From the NCBI RefSeq assembly GCF_008728515.1, contig NC_044984.1:101821407-101885406 (forward strand): a DNA stretch of 64,000 nt, written 5' to 3'. The translations under genes and the position numbers were made by a program. Under the pieces are notes generated by a model. It was given only the letters and a program-made list of their open reading frames with translations. It was not told where the DNA came from and did not search any database. The number at the start of each line of letters is the position of its first letter. The stretch's first letter is position 1. Shown piece after piece: positions 53,421-64,000 of the stretch. The DNA comes from Papio anubis (lineage: Eukaryota; Chordata; Mammalia; Primates; Cercopithecidae).

Positions 53421-53689
53421 TGACTAAAACATCAATGGAGAGGAAATGGTTATGAAAAGAGTAGTCAGCTTGGAGTAGAGCAACTGAGGGGTTAATTCAC
53501 GGGACCTCTAGTGGCCTGTAGGAGGAAGAAACTGCAAAAGGAGAACCCTGGGAGGGAGCCTCACCCAGCCCAATCCCAGCTGTTGCTTTTCTTCCAGGAA
53601 GCAAGGCCTTATGGGAAGTGTAGGGAACAATGGCGTCTACCTGGCCTGCGAGCTTTCTAGAGCAACAGTAATGATCAGAATCTCTTGGA

Positions 53690-53860
53690 GTGAGCACTTC
53701 CACACTCAGGAGCTCCCTCTATTCTCACAACAAAACTGGGAGCGGGAAAGATCGCTTTTCACATCTCCAGAGACTGACTATAAAAAAGTCATGAGATTTG
53801 CCCCAAGTTATGCAGTGAGTGGCCAAACCGAAACCAGAGGGCTGCTCTGGGGATCCCTGG
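53690..53860 (-). mobile_element. MIR SINE
   Basis: CTCCCTCTATTCTCACAAC, AAAGTCATGAGATTTGCCCC and TTATGCAGTGAGTGGCC. Confidence 0.55.
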
Positions 53861-53861
53861 G

Positions 53862-54490
53862 AATCTCCTCCTGCTCTTTCTGGATTGCTTCTAGAATGGA
53901 AAGAAGCACGGCAGCCTCATCAGAAAGCAAGTTTTGAGCTTGTTCTGTGGACAAAGTTCATAGAACGCACACTTGGTCAAGTCTATAGTTGAGGAGGATG
54001 CCACAGTTCCAGGAGGTTTATGTTTGTTTGGTGGCTGTGTTTGTTTGTGTCTAATTCTGGATTTTAAAACGTGGCTGTATCTTATGTTTTCTGTGTGTAT
54101 AAGAAGCATCACCTGTGATGGCTTTCTCAGTTCTTTCAAACTAGAGTGAGGAATTCGGTCAAGTGTTAGCCAGTCAAGTTCAGACCTGCTCAGGAATTTA
54201 AGCCAAGTGTGCTGGCAGAAGAAGGTGGATGTGTTCCCAGGCTTCCATTCTCTTCTCACTGGTAGGTTCAAACTCCCTTCCTGGAGCAAGCTCTTTTTGC
54301 AGTCTTTTGTCCCATTGCTCTGTATTAGTCCCTTACATAGAATCCCACCCTCTCCTTGCACAGCCACACCCCAGACCCTGGGGCAGCAAGGTGGGGAAAG
54401 CATATTTTTGTGATTAGGAAAGGAAACTAGTAAAAGGAAACTAAGGACTAACTTGTTGAAAACACTGAGCATCCACTGCCTCTAAAATCC
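53862..54490. other. Unique intronic sequence
   Basis: Holds the longest ATG-initiated minus-strand frame outside a repeat (193 codons, 53,891-54,472). It has no recognisable domain or splice context. Confidence 0.5.
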
Positions 54491-54499
54491 TTCCCTGGA

Positions 54500-54880
54500 A
54501 GTACTGTCCCTCTTCAGACTCCAGAGCACTTCACAGCAACATCCCACAAGGCACTTCTCATGGTCTGCCTTGCATGAGAGTGATCTACTTTTCTTTCCTT
54601 GATAGCCACTTAATGCCCCCGTCCACCAGTCAAAAGTCCTGATCTAACAGATACACAAGTATAATTAAGGAGTATAATTATAATTTTAAAAGTCAAACAG
54701 ACTTTATGCAATTGGGACTGCCCTGGAAAGTCAGGAATGTATAGTCACAGTAAACCTCCTTGCTACATTGAACAACAGAGACCAGGTTTTAAATCCTTGT
54801 GTCCTCCGTAAAACTCAGCACAGACCCTTGCTCCAAGGAGGCAGTCAATAAATCGGGAACCAGTTAAGTGCTCAGTCTGC
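54500..54880 (+). mobile_element. L2 LINE fragments
   Basis: CACTTCTCATGGTCTGCC near 54,550, and TAAAACTCAGCACAGACCC then AGGCAGTCAATAAATCGG near 54,810, fit L2 3' sequence with a diverged middle. Confidence 0.5.
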
Positions 54881-54959
54881 TCCATAAACTGCTCTTCCAT
54901 TCGTTCATGTATTTATTAATTTATCAGGTTCATCTTACTTCTTCACCCACTTACTCCTT

Positions 54960-55284
54960 CAGCTACTCCAATTCATACAGAATCCCCTGAAACTGCCCTA
55001 CATCTTTTCACCTCATTCCCTCTGCCTGGATTCTTTTCCCAAACACTTCTGCCTCCCTGGTCCAGGCTCCGGGCGACATTTCCCAGCACACTCACTCCCT
55101 TCAACTGTGGCTGATTTAGATGCTCCTATTTCCTTCTCTCATTAGACTTTGTGCATTCCTTTATCATGAAGCTTTTTGGAAAGTGATATAATAGCTTCTT
55201 TTCTCATGCTTTTCACATTAGACCTTGAGTTCATTGGGTACTGGGACCTCTGCAGTATCACCAGGTGTAGAACCAGGTACACAG
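54960..55284 (+). mobile_element. L2 LINE
   Basis: CTCATTCCCTCTGCCTGGATT, ATTAGACCTTGAGTTCATTG and GTAGAACCAGGTACACAGAA. Confidence 0.7.
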
Positions 55285-55800
55285 AAGGTACTTACTTATT
55301 CTTTCATCCATTCAACATATATTTATAGAGCATTTACCATACAGCAGGCAAAATGTCTGCCTTTGTGGAGCTTCCATTCTACCAAAGGAGACAGAAAAGG
55401 AACAAATGCATAAATAATACAAACATCAGGCACAGAGAAGTGGCATAGAGAGAAATCAAACTGGGTACTTAAACCAAGGACAACTTCCAAAAAGTGCTAT
55501 TTTAGGTAGAGTGGTCAGAGAAGTTTTATCTAAGGAGATAGCATTGGAGCAGAGAGCTAAAGAAAGTGAAGCAGCAAGCCACTAAGGAAAGATCTTGCCA
55601 GACAGAGAGAACAGTAAGTGCAAAGGCCCTGGGGCAGAAACATTCTTGGCACGTGCCAGGACCAGCAAGGAGGCTGGAACAGAGTGAGTGAATGGGGAGT
55701 GTAATCAGAGACGAGTCCAAGGCGGGCAGGGTCAGATCCTACAGGGCCTCTTGGGCCTGCAAAGGGATCTGATTTCTATTCCATATGTGACGAGAAGCTC
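55285..55800 (+). repeat. Ancient repeat family X, best copy
   Basis: CATTCAACATATATTTATAG, GGAGCTTCCATTCTACC, GTGCTATTTTAGGTAGAGTGG, GAACAGTAAGTGCAAAGGCCC and GATCCTACAGGGCCTCTTGG run in order for about 0.5 kb. This is the longest copy in the window. Confidence 0.55.
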
Positions 55801-55801
55801 A

Positions 55802-56449
55802 GTAAATTTTTGTCAGATTGAATTATTTGAGATGAGTTGAACTAAAACAAATTGGGCATTGTCGTAGTATAGGCTCTAAATCATTGTTTGAACCCCGCAG
55901 TATCCTAAGTCTGCTCTCCTTGCCTACAAACACAAAAGCATTAGGAACAGTACCATTTAGCAATTCGAAAACCTATTCTTGTGTGAGTTTGCCTGTTCTG
56001 GAATTAGCACAGCCTTGTGATTGTTCCCAAAGCCTTTTGGCCAGTGACACTTTTGCCAGCCTTTCCTATGTGGACCAGTTTCATTGTGTTGGCAGATCTG
56101 GACCAGGGAACATCTGAACGCAAGAGGAGTATGGTCCTAACGCCAGTCTGACATTTCTGTTCCATTTCTGTCTTTCCCAGACTCTGAAGTCTTTGAGGGT
56201 CACTGGGATTTATTCTGGGCCCTTGGCAGGATCCTGGGCCCGCTTTTAATATAGTTTTTATCCAAACCTGGTTCTCATTAAATCTTAATTATGTGAAATT
56301 CCTACCCTTAATGCAACTGAAAATAAGGCACACTTTGCTATTTTTATCTTTTTTCTTAGTCTTTATAAACCATTCCAGTGAACCATTCCCTGGAGTAAAG
56401 TGGGAAAACCACCAGAATTTAAGCTAAGCAAATTCACAGAACTCAATTT
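55802..56449. other. Unique intronic sequence
   Basis: Nothing recognised. Confidence 0.4.
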
Positions 56450-56960
56450 TACATTCATTAATTCATTTAACAATCATTTATTCACTCAAAGAAAGGTGAT
56501 TGAGGACCTACAAAGTACCAGCACTGTTCGAAGTTCTGGGGAGGTAGCAGAACACATGGTAAGCTCCTGCTCTCAGGAAGCGGAGAGTCTAGCAGAGGAG
56601 ACTGAACAAACCAGGAAACTCATCTACAATGTCATCTTGAGCAGTGACAAGTGCTACTATGTGCAAGTTTGGAGGATACAAAGATGAACAATTCATGCCC
56701 CTACACTGTGGTTGGGGTGGCAGTGAAGACATAAGTTATAACAAAAGTATAATATGTGTTATTGGGCATTGTGCACAGAGTGCTATGGAGGAAGAGAGAA
56801 ACAAATTACTACTGTGGTTATGGGGGGCCCTTGGAGAACACTTGAAGAGGTGACATTGGATCAGCATCTTGAAAAATAAGTAGGACTGTACTGGATGGAA
56901 AGGGTAGAAAGAGAAAGGAAACAAGAGCAGGGGCCAAGACAGGGAGAGATGAACAAACAC
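56450..56960 (+). repeat. Ancient repeat family X-like
   Basis: AATCATTTATTCACTCAAAG, GTAAGCTCCTGCTCTCAGG, AAGAGGTGACATTGGATCAG and TCTTGAAAAATAAGTAGGAC follow the same layout. Confidence 0.45.
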
Positions 56961-57221
56961 AGTGTATTCCCAAAATGCCTGGTCATTTGCTGTGACCACA
57001 GCACATTGGTGCTAGATAGGCATGGAATGGGAGCATGACAGGTGCGAATGTAGGTTGAGGCCAATTAATAAACGGCCAGGCTGAAAAATCTGTGCTATAA
57101 TTGGACGACCAGATTTCCATGTTAGTGCTTTCATCCTGGCAGCAATGTGAAGGATTGAAGAGAGAAACTAGAATCAGGAAATTATTATGAAAATAACACA
57201 ATGGTCTGATCTTAAAATGAG

Positions 57222-57280
57222 TCTCTCTCTCTCTCTCTCTCTCTCACTCTGTGTGTGTGTGTGTGTGTGTGTGTCTGTGT
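57222..57280. repeat. Compound (TC)n(TG)n microsatellite
   Basis: A TC run of about 12 units, CACTC, then GT repeats broken once by TC. Confidence 0.96.
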
Positions 57281-57574
57281 TTGGCCAATCAGTTAAATTG
57301 AGAGTGTTAGACTCTTAGGGTTGGGAGGGGCTCTGAAAGTTATCTAGTCCTGCCACCCATTGTATGTTCGACTCTCCTTTCCAACAGCCTTCCCAAAGGA
57401 TCAACCAACCAAGACACCAGTCTTTGAGACTTCCCATCCCAGCTTCAGAGAGCCAAGACTCACTCATGTGGAACAGAAATGTGCTCCCTGGGGCTACCAC
57501 CAGTACTACTTTTGCTCCTTGAGGCTTAAAAACCCAGTCTAATCCCTAATTCGGTGCAGCTTTGCATTATTTAA

Positions 57575-57775
57575 AAGTAGCTGAAATTTCCTGAGCATCT
57601 CTGTGCGCTAGGCATGCCTGCAGGGCACGTATCACCCCATTTCCAGATTGGAACCTTGGGCTCATTGGCCATGTGACTTGCTGAAATTTGGTCATTGACT
57701 CAATTATTTGGCAGCACTAGGATTAAAACCCAAAGCTCTCTAGCTCCAGAGCCTGCACTCTTGGAAGCAACTATC
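57575..57775 (-). mobile_element. MIR SINE
   Basis: TCCTGAGCATCTCTGTGCGC, AGGATTAAAACCCAAAGC and CAGAGCCTGCACTCTTGG. Confidence 0.6.
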
Positions 57776-57849
57776 AGTTTAACTCAACAAACGTTTCTTT
57801 AGCACTGACTGATGTGAAATCTCCTGTCCTGGGCATCAAAGAACAGGGT

Positions 57850-59787
57850 GAAGCCAGTGAGGAGCAAGCATGGTTACCGTATTCCAGGGATCCCCACTCT
57901 GGAGATTTGGACAGTGGAGTTCACACTCAAGCATTATAATAATGTCTATTTGGCTTTGCTTGCGGCCTGCACTATTCCGGAAGACGAAAGTGATTTCTGT
58001 TTAGCCCATTGCACAGGCCTGGTTTCCTACTTGTTACACTGGGGCAAGCCCAATGCAGGAGCCATCTCCACAGAGTCCATACCCAGGAAAAATGATCTGT
58101 ATGCTAGAAGGATACAGGAGGGGGATGTACCTGGAAAGGTGCAAAGCATGTGACTGGTGTATATAACCAGATTTGAGCAAAGCAAAGCTTCAACCTGGAC
58201 CCATCCCAGTGATGAGCAAAGAGGAATATATAGCAAGACCGAGAGAGGCTGGGAAGCTGGAAACAGGAGAACAGGTGTAAAGAACTGATGGGAAAGCCTT
58301 CAGAACCAAGCCTGTGCACTGAGCACGTATGCAGGAGCTCCCCCATTAGGCACTTTGTGGTATTGCTATGCTACAGTTATGGCTGGAGGACTTGAAGGAA
58401 ATGGGTCCAACCCTGACATTGTTGGCATCTTTGTTCTCTGACTTTTTTTTTTCCCCCTGAATCTAATGTTGTGTTTGTCTTCATCTAATGTTTAAATTTG
58501 TGACAATTCCGACTATATGTGCTGCATGCCGGACGCAGATGAAGATGCCTGAATGTAAATCTTCCATATAATTGCACTTCCACCCCTATTTCATTTCCCC
58601 TCTGTTATTCTCACTCTTTAGGGGAGAGAAGCACCAAAGGGTTAGGAGACATCTGTGCCTCCTCCACGCACCTTGCACCATTTCCCATTCAGAGCCAGCT
58701 GCCGTACCCCAGCCACATCCAAACACTCCCCCGCTTTCCAGCCTGCACCCCTCCATCTCCTGACCTCACAGGGCCTCCATCTCTTGATGAGATCTGCTTT
58801 GGTTCTTCCTCAGTTGTGGGCTTTACACTCACCCCCTGGTTGGTAGTTGCTCTGCCACCTTACAGCTGGCCCCAGAAATCAACCCCTTTCCTTGGAGGGA
58901 GGGACTTCAGGATTCTCCTGAGAAGGAATTAGACAGGTAGGCAGGCAGGGGCACATGTGGTCCCCTTTCCATCTCACCAGATACTCAGCCCTGAATATTT
59001 TGCCAGTGTCCATGGAATGAGAGGCCCTGAAGTCCTGACCTTTTCAGAGTCCTTCCCTATATAGCACCAATGTCCGGCTTAATAAGTAGCCCTTTTGATT
59101 TTCCTTTTATTAAAATCACAAGCTTCCTTCCTGGTTTCTATCATCCCTCACCTCCAGATTCAGCAAAATGTAAAATGGGTAACATTTAGACTGGGAAGTA
59201 AATTGCATGTATGTTTTCTTCTTGCACACATAGAGATCCCATCAATCTGCTAAATGGCCAAATAGTGGTTTTGTGCAGGCACCAAAAATTACCTCTTTTC
59301 CTGCTCTTATCTTTTCCTTGATTTTTAATTCTTCTAGAGATTTCTCTTTTCTTTCCTTCCTTTCTCTGTGTTCCTTTTTTATTTTTCTTTTTACCAGAAA
59401 ATTCTATCCCATTCCCATCCCCTACCTCCTCGAAGGAACCGTCTCTTTCTACATGGTGTCATTCTAATTTCTTATTCTTATTATCCCAGTTATTCTTGGG
59501 GCTTTGGTGCAACCTGAGACAAATGATGTTTATTTATTCATCATTTATAACCAATTTAACTCTGAAAGGGACTTGAGCCAGATTCACAGTATGAGTTGGT
59601 TATAACAGAATTACTAAACAAAGATAGCAATGTAAAAAACATGTCACTAAGAGTAAGGAAGACTGCTGTAGCAGAAAATCTCTCCGAAGGTTTGTTACTG
59701 CAATTTAACACAAAATTTAGCATTGAGTTTCTTAGCCACCAAGGCAAAACAGGAAACAGGTATGATGTAGCTTTCATCATCTAATTT

Positions 59788-59788
<1 letters not shown>
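57850..59788. other. Unique intronic sequence
   Basis: Nearly 2 kb with no repeat I can name. Short frames of 60-100 codons occur on both strands without support. Confidence 0.45.

Positions 59789-59789
<1 letters not shown>

Positions 59790-59825
<36 letters not shown>
59790..59825. repeat. (AC)n microsatellite
   Basis: Eighteen uninterrupted CA units. Confidence 0.97.
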
Positions 59826-59826
<1 letters not shown>

Positions 59827-59894
59827 ATCTTTACCAAAACACACTTCATGAAAGATCTTCTCTGACTGCAGCAGGTTCAATCCAGGGCTGATAC

Positions 59895-59953
59895 TCTTAG
59901 GCCTTTTCTGGAGATCTGAATCACCTCAGAAGCTTTTAAAAACATTCTATAGG
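59895..59953 (+). mobile_element. MER5-like fragment
   Basis: GAGATCTGAATCACCTCAGAA and GCTTTTAAAAACATT. The Alu that follows cuts it. Confidence 0.45.
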
Positions 59954-60262
59954 CCAGGGGCAGTGACTCACACCTGTAATTCTAGCACATCTGTAATTCC
60001 AACACTGTGTGGGGCCAAGGCAGGAGGATCACTTGAGCCCGGGAGTTCGAGACCAGCCTGGGTAACAGAGGGAGACTGCTCTCATCTCTACAAAGGTTTA
60101 AAAAATTAGCTTGGCATGGTGGCAACTGCCTGTGGTCCCAGCTACTCAGGAAGCTGAGGTGGGAGGATCATCTGAGCCCAGGAGTTCAAGGCTGCAGTGA
60201 GCTGAGAGATTGCACCACTGCACTTCAGCCTGAGTGACAGACCAAGACCCTGACTCAATCAA
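59954..60262 (+). mobile_element. Alu (AluJ-like) with a short internal duplication
   Basis: GGCCAGGGGCAGTGACTCAC to TGACTCAATCAATCAATT. CTGTAATTCTAGCACA is followed by a second CTGTAATTCCAACAC. Confidence 0.93.
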
Positions 60263-60480
60263 TCAATTAAATCCATAATCAAGTCAAGGGGAAGGGAAAT
60301 CATTGGCCTGTGCTCAGAGTAGTCAGGGTCTTTCTGAGTAACATGGTGACAAGTGTAAACCACAGCATTCATTATGCAAAAGTGTCGCCCTTGTGGGTAT
60401 AGGAATCATGACCTTTCTACAAGTGGAACTTAGATTCATATGGCCCAGTCTCCTCACTTCACAGATGAAGAACTGAAGTA

Positions 60481-61193
60481 CAGTCCTGTGCCATGGGACA
60501 ATGTTTCAGTCAACAATGGACCACATACATAAGGGTGGTCCCATGAGATTATGGTACCGTATTTTTACTGTGCCTTTTCCACATTTAAATATGTTTAGTT
60601 ACACAAATACTTCCCACTGTGTTACAGCTGCCTATGGTATTCAGTACAGTCACATGCTATTCAGGCTTGCAGTCTAGGAGCAACAGCCTATCCTTTAGAG
60701 TCTAGGTGTGTAGTAGGCTACACCAGGGATCCCCAACCCCGGGCCCGCAGACCAGTACCATTCCATGGCCTGTTAGGAACCAGGCCGCACAGCAGGAGGT
60801 GAGCAGCAGGCAAATGAACATTACTCTGCCTTCTGTCAGATCACAGGCCACGTTCGATTCTCACAGGAGAACAAACCCTATTGTGAACTACACATGCAAA
60901 GGATTTAGGTTGTGCTCCTTATGAGAATCTAATGCCTGATGATCTGAAGTGCAACAGTTTCATCCCGAAACCATTCCCCTCTTCCCCCAGTCCATGGAAA
61001 AACTATCTTCCATGAAACCAGTCCCTGGTGCCAAAAAGATTGGGGACCGTTGGGCTATATCATCTTGGTTTGTATAAGTGGACTCTTGATGTACATTCTT
61101 GATGTATTGATGTGCTGATGCCCACACAATGATGAAATCACCTAACAGAGGATTTCTCAGAATGTATCCTGGTTGCTAAGTGACACGTGACTA
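60481..61193 (-). mobile_element. Tigger/mariner-like element, split by hAT (copy 3)
   Basis: CAGTCCTGTGCCATGGGAC to GTGACACGTGACTA, flanked by TA (60,479 and 61,194). GGGTGGTCCCATGAGATTATG and TTACACAAATACTTCCC match copies 1 and 2. Confidence 0.75.
60724..61052 (-). mobile_element. Non-autonomous hAT element nested in Tigger-like
   Basis: Ends CAGGGATCCCCAACCCCGGG and AGATTGGGGACCGTTG are inverted. Inside are CATGGCCTGTTAGGAACCAG and GAGAATCTAATGCCTGATG. The flanks GGCTACAC (60,716) and GGCTATAT (61,053) are an 8-bp duplication with two transitions, as hAT elements make. Confidence 0.88.
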
Positions 61194-61249
61194 TATCTTA
61201 GTGCTCAGTGACTCAATGTCACACTGGTCTTTGGAGAAGCAATAAAATA

Positions 61250-61475
61250 ATGACTAAACATATGGACTTTGGATTCTAGCAGACTTGAGGTTAAACCCTA
61301 GCTCTCCCCCAATAACTGTGATATTCTGTGCAGGTTACTGAATCTTGCCAAGCCTTGTAACAGTTTGTTCATCATTGTAAGATAGGAATATTATATATAT
61401 TTAAGCATTCTGCACAGGGCCTGGAATATTATAGGCACTTAAGAAATGGTGGGGGCTATAAAATCATGGTAAAAG
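61250..61475 (+). mobile_element. MIR SINE
   Basis: ATATGGACTTTGGATTCTAG, AACCCTAGCTCTCCCC, GCAGGTTACTGAATCTTGCC and CTGCACAGGGCCTGG. Confidence 0.75.
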
Positions 61476-61623
61476 TGATGATGATGTGTGTAGATCATGA
61501 TAATGGAAAGACAAAGTCAAAAATCCAGGTTGCCTAATATCTACCATAGCCCCCTTTCCACTACCCTACTTGGCTGGGATTCTGGTCTGAAATTGTACTG
61601 ACCCAAAAGACATCTCTTAGAGC

Positions 61624-61845
61624 TGCATTGTCCAGGAGGATAGCCACTGACACATGTGGCTATTTAAAGTTAAATTAGTTAAAATTTTAGTTTTTCAATC
61701 ACACTAGTCACATTTGAAGTCTTGAGCAGCCACTGAGGTTTGTAGCTACCAAAATGGACAGCACAGACATAGAACATTTTTCATCAGAGCAGAAAATTTT
61801 ATTGGACAGAAAGTTCTATTGGAAGCTACCCTCACAGGCTTTTTC
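61624..61845 (-). mobile_element. Non-autonomous hAT element (MER type)
   Basis: GCATTGTCCAGGAGGATAGCC, ACATGTGGCTATTTAAAG and ACCAAAATGGACAGCACAG. Related to 48,782. Confidence 0.65.
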
Positions 61846-61939
61846 CCCTAGCTTCCTTATATTAATATTTTTGTTATTTCTTTCTCTCAAAATATGGTAC
61901 TGTCATTTTAAGCTAGAAGAGAAGGTTCTGTGGTCTCCT

Positions 61940-62055
61940 AACTCTACCTGTGAAGACACTGAAGCCCAGGGGATGGAACAGATAGATACACAAGTCACAC
62001 AGCTAGTTAATACCAGAGCTGGTCCAAACGTGCTTCTGACTCAGTGCACGAATTA
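61940..62055 (-). mobile_element. MIR SINE fragment
   Basis: GAAGACACTGAAGCCCAGG and AAGTCACACAGCTAGTTAAT. Confidence 0.65.
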
Positions 62056-62808
62056 TTCTGTAGTGACACAGGAGACCCAGGGAATCAGCTAAGCCTGTGG
62101 TTTCCTAAGTAGGGTTCTGATTGATTAGGGCTTAAGCACACATTTAACCCATTCTGTCATACTGCCACATGCAGGGTGATGTGAGTCCAAGCAGTTTATT
62201 ACAAGGGAACTAGAATATCATCTTCTCAAAGCCACCACCCAGTGGCAAGGACACCAAAGATGACATGGGGGAAGATCTGGACTGCTCAGCCTCTCCCTTA
62301 CATTCCTTTCTGGTTTGGGTTGTGGAAGAAATTCTGCTTGGTGTTTAGAATTGATCTGTTAATTTTAAATTTAAAATGTTCACTGGCAAGACAATGTTTG
62401 CAAGGATAAAGACTTTGAGATGTGTTTCTGACTCTTAGATTGTCTATATTGTTATTTTTCTTGATTGGGTTAACATGATAAGTTCAAAGCCATGGTTGGT
62501 AAATTTTCACAAGGTTGAACAAATTCAGCTTCCTGTGACATAGCTCACACCTTTAAATGAACAAAAACAATTCATTGCAACAAATATTTTCACAACTGTG
62601 GTTTCTGAGAACAAATAGAGAGTCTCAAGTTTACAACAAGTTCATAGTGTTTAGACGATATCTGTTAAAAGGAAAGGTCTTTGTCCTTTTTTTTAAACAG
62701 AAAGAAACATGAATCCATGTTGACACAATAGGAGAAACAGAGATATAACTTCAGTGTTATAGGAATTGATACGTGTCACTTAGATTCAGCCACCAGTGTC
62801 AGAAAACG
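62056..62808. other. Unique AT-rich intronic sequence
   Basis: Nothing recognised. Confidence 0.4.
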
Positions 62809-62809
62809 C

Positions 62810-63260
62810 AAATAGCTGGTGTTTAAACAAGATAGAAGTTTATCATACAAACAAAGCCTGGAGGTAAAAAATCCAGGGCAGGTATGGCCACTTAAGCAAT
62901 GGTCAGAAGTCCAGGCGCTGCTTCTATCTTGTTGCTCTGCCTTTATCAATAAGTGGCTTCCACCGCATGGTCCAGTTTGGCTGCTTGTGCACCAGCCATC
63001 ATGTCCACAGTCTTGCTTATAGAAGGAAGACTAGAGAAGGTTGGGCCTCTTCCCTTTAGGGCCCTTCCTGGAAGTCTCACAAGGAACCACTGCTTAGACG
63101 TCATTGTAAGAACTTGTCTCCTAGGTGCAAAGGAGGCTAAAAAATATAATCTTCATGCTGGATGGTCATAAGCCCAACTAAAGATTCTGAGTTTCATTAT
63201 TAAGGAAGAAGAGGAGAACACGTATAGAGGGAAAACCAGCAGCCTCTGCCCCAGTGTAAA
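62810..63260. repeat. Ancient interspersed repeat (LTR-like, unresolved)
   Basis: AAATCCAGGGCAGGTATGGCC, TATCTTGTTGCTCTGCCTTT, GTGGCTTCCACCGCATGGTCC and GTGCAAAGGAGGCTAAAAAA follow a common mammalian repeat. I cannot give its name with confidence. Confidence 0.5.
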
Positions 63261-63288
63261 TATATTCGTTGTTACCTTTCTTGTATTT

Positions 63289-63579
63289 TTTTCTTTTCAG
63301 GACAGTCTCACTCTGTTGCCCAGGCTGGAGTGCAGTGGCACGATCTCGGCTCACTGCAACCTCCACCTCCCGGGTTCAAGCGATTCTCGTGCCTCAGCCT
63401 CCCAAGTACTGGGACTGCAGGCACGCGCCACCACACCCAGCTAATTTTTTATATTTTTAGTAGAGTCGGGGTTTCTCCATGTTGGCTAGGCTGGTCTCAA
63501 ACTCCTAACCTCAGGTGACCCACCCACCTCGGCCTCCCAAAGTGCTGGGATTTCAGGGATGCGCCACCATGCCCGGCCC
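63289..63579 (-). mobile_element. Alu
   Basis: CTTTTCAGGACAGTCTCACTC to CACCATGCCCGGCC, with a short T-rich rather than pure poly-T head. Confidence 0.95.
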
Positions 63580-63646
63580 TTCTTTTTAACTTTCTATATA
63601 AAGGGTTATGGCTAATCTATAGTTTTACCTTCTTAGAGGGGTTTTT

Positions 63647-63716
63647 GTCAGTCCATTCTTTTTTTTTTTTTTTTTTTTTTCTTGTTTCCAGTGGGATTGG
63701 ATGTCAATCCATTCTT
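63647..63716 (-). mobile_element. 42-bp poly-A retro-insertion with target duplication
   Basis: GTCAGTCCATTCTT (63,647-63,660) and GTCAATCCATTCTT (63,703-63,716) flank a 20-T run plus 22 bases (TTGTTTCCAGTGGGATTG core). This is the signature of an L1-machinery insertion that copied only an A-tail and 22 bases of its source RNA. Confidence 0.75.
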
Positions 63717-63904
63717 GATGGTTTTTTTTTCAAATACATTTCTGATTTTGTATTTTTCAACTGCAATCCTATCTGAGGAAGAATAAAAATATTAGGAATG
63801 TACAGTTTTATTCCAGAAGTTGCAGGCCCTACCTGTCTGCCCCTCCCCCTGCCTCCCTCTCCAACATTGCCTCCCACCAGTCCCTCTCCTTCCGTTGCCC
63901 TCTG

Positions 63905-64000
63905 TGTCTCAGCCCCAGTCACAACAAGCTGAGGCCCAAAGCACCAGGCTCCAGGCTGCCTCTGGGCCTTTGTACACATGCTGTTCGCCTCTGCCTGGAA
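63905..64000 (+). mobile_element. L2 LINE, runs off the window
   Basis: TGCCTCTGGGCCTTTGTACA, then CATGCTGTTCGCCTCTGCC, is the well-known L2 stretch. Cut by the window end. Confidence 0.8.

Larger units (their letters stand above)
37099..64000 (+). other. ABTB3: ABTB3 downstream intron (5' part)
   Basis: The intron opens with GTAAGA and runs off the window. I looked for the following ABTB3 exon and did not find it, nor any other exon-like open frame with good splice sites. Confidence 0.85.

Noticed and set aside
53891..54472. 193-codon minus-strand open frame
   Set aside because: Unique sequence, but no domain, promoter or splice support; composition like random intron.

Overview
This is intronic and exonic DNA of a primate nuclear genome, most probably human. 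It is dense in Alu elements (about 20), including one with the 12-base deletion typical of the AluYk lineage, plus a free 7SL-derived Alu monomer, primate L1 ends, MaLR and ERVL LTRs, and older L2, MIR, hAT and Tigger/mariner fossils. Base composition is ordinary, with no CpG island, no operons, no phage or plasmid genes and no CRISPR array.

Only two segments are supported as protein-coding, both on the plus strand: 13,558-13,707 (150 bp) and 36,894-37,098 (205 bp). Both have good splice sites and compatible phase (the split codon A|GT gives Ser). The joined product has FSQSELRTIEQSLLAT, then SDLVSRAMHHLQ, then [20 protein letters not shown]. I recall ABTB2 having ELRTLEQSLLATCVGSISELSD and SRAMHHMQ at the same place, so this is the ABTB2/ABTB3 ankyrin-BTB family, and I assign it to the paralogue ABTB3 (formerly BTBD11, human 12q23.3). 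The window therefore holds the end of an upstream intron, two internal exons, the 23.2 kb intron between them, and about 27 kb of the next intron. The large 5' exon and the ankyrin and BTB exons lie outside.

Layout: 1-13.5 kb is upstream intron with a 3' L1 fragment, L2, a TGGA array, two adjacent Alus, a nested MIR-in-MIR and a solo MST/THE1 LTR with a 5-bp duplication. From 13.7 to 36.9 kb lies the inter-exon intron, with an L2 broken by an MLT1 LTR and an L1M fragment, a Tigger-like element split by an Alu, a 0.7 kb TGATGG minisatellite, a roughly 6 kb decayed L1 (24.6-30.5 kb) carrying an Alu monomer, an MLT2 LTR nested with L1 and Alu, and a Tigger MITE. From 37.1 to 64 kb is downstream intron: two Alus inserted at one reused target site, the second with a 0.33 kb polypurine tail, many MIR/L2 copies, two more Tigger-like copies (one split by a hAT element), and a 42-bp retro-insertion near the end.

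I found no new multi-gene system. The most checkable points are the exon assignment, the reused Alu target site with its (GAA)15-containing tract, the micro retro-insertion, and a repeat-free motif-rich block at 16.95-17.35 kb that could be an intronic enhancer. Subfamily names were assigned by eye from remembered consensus sequences and should be read as provisional.
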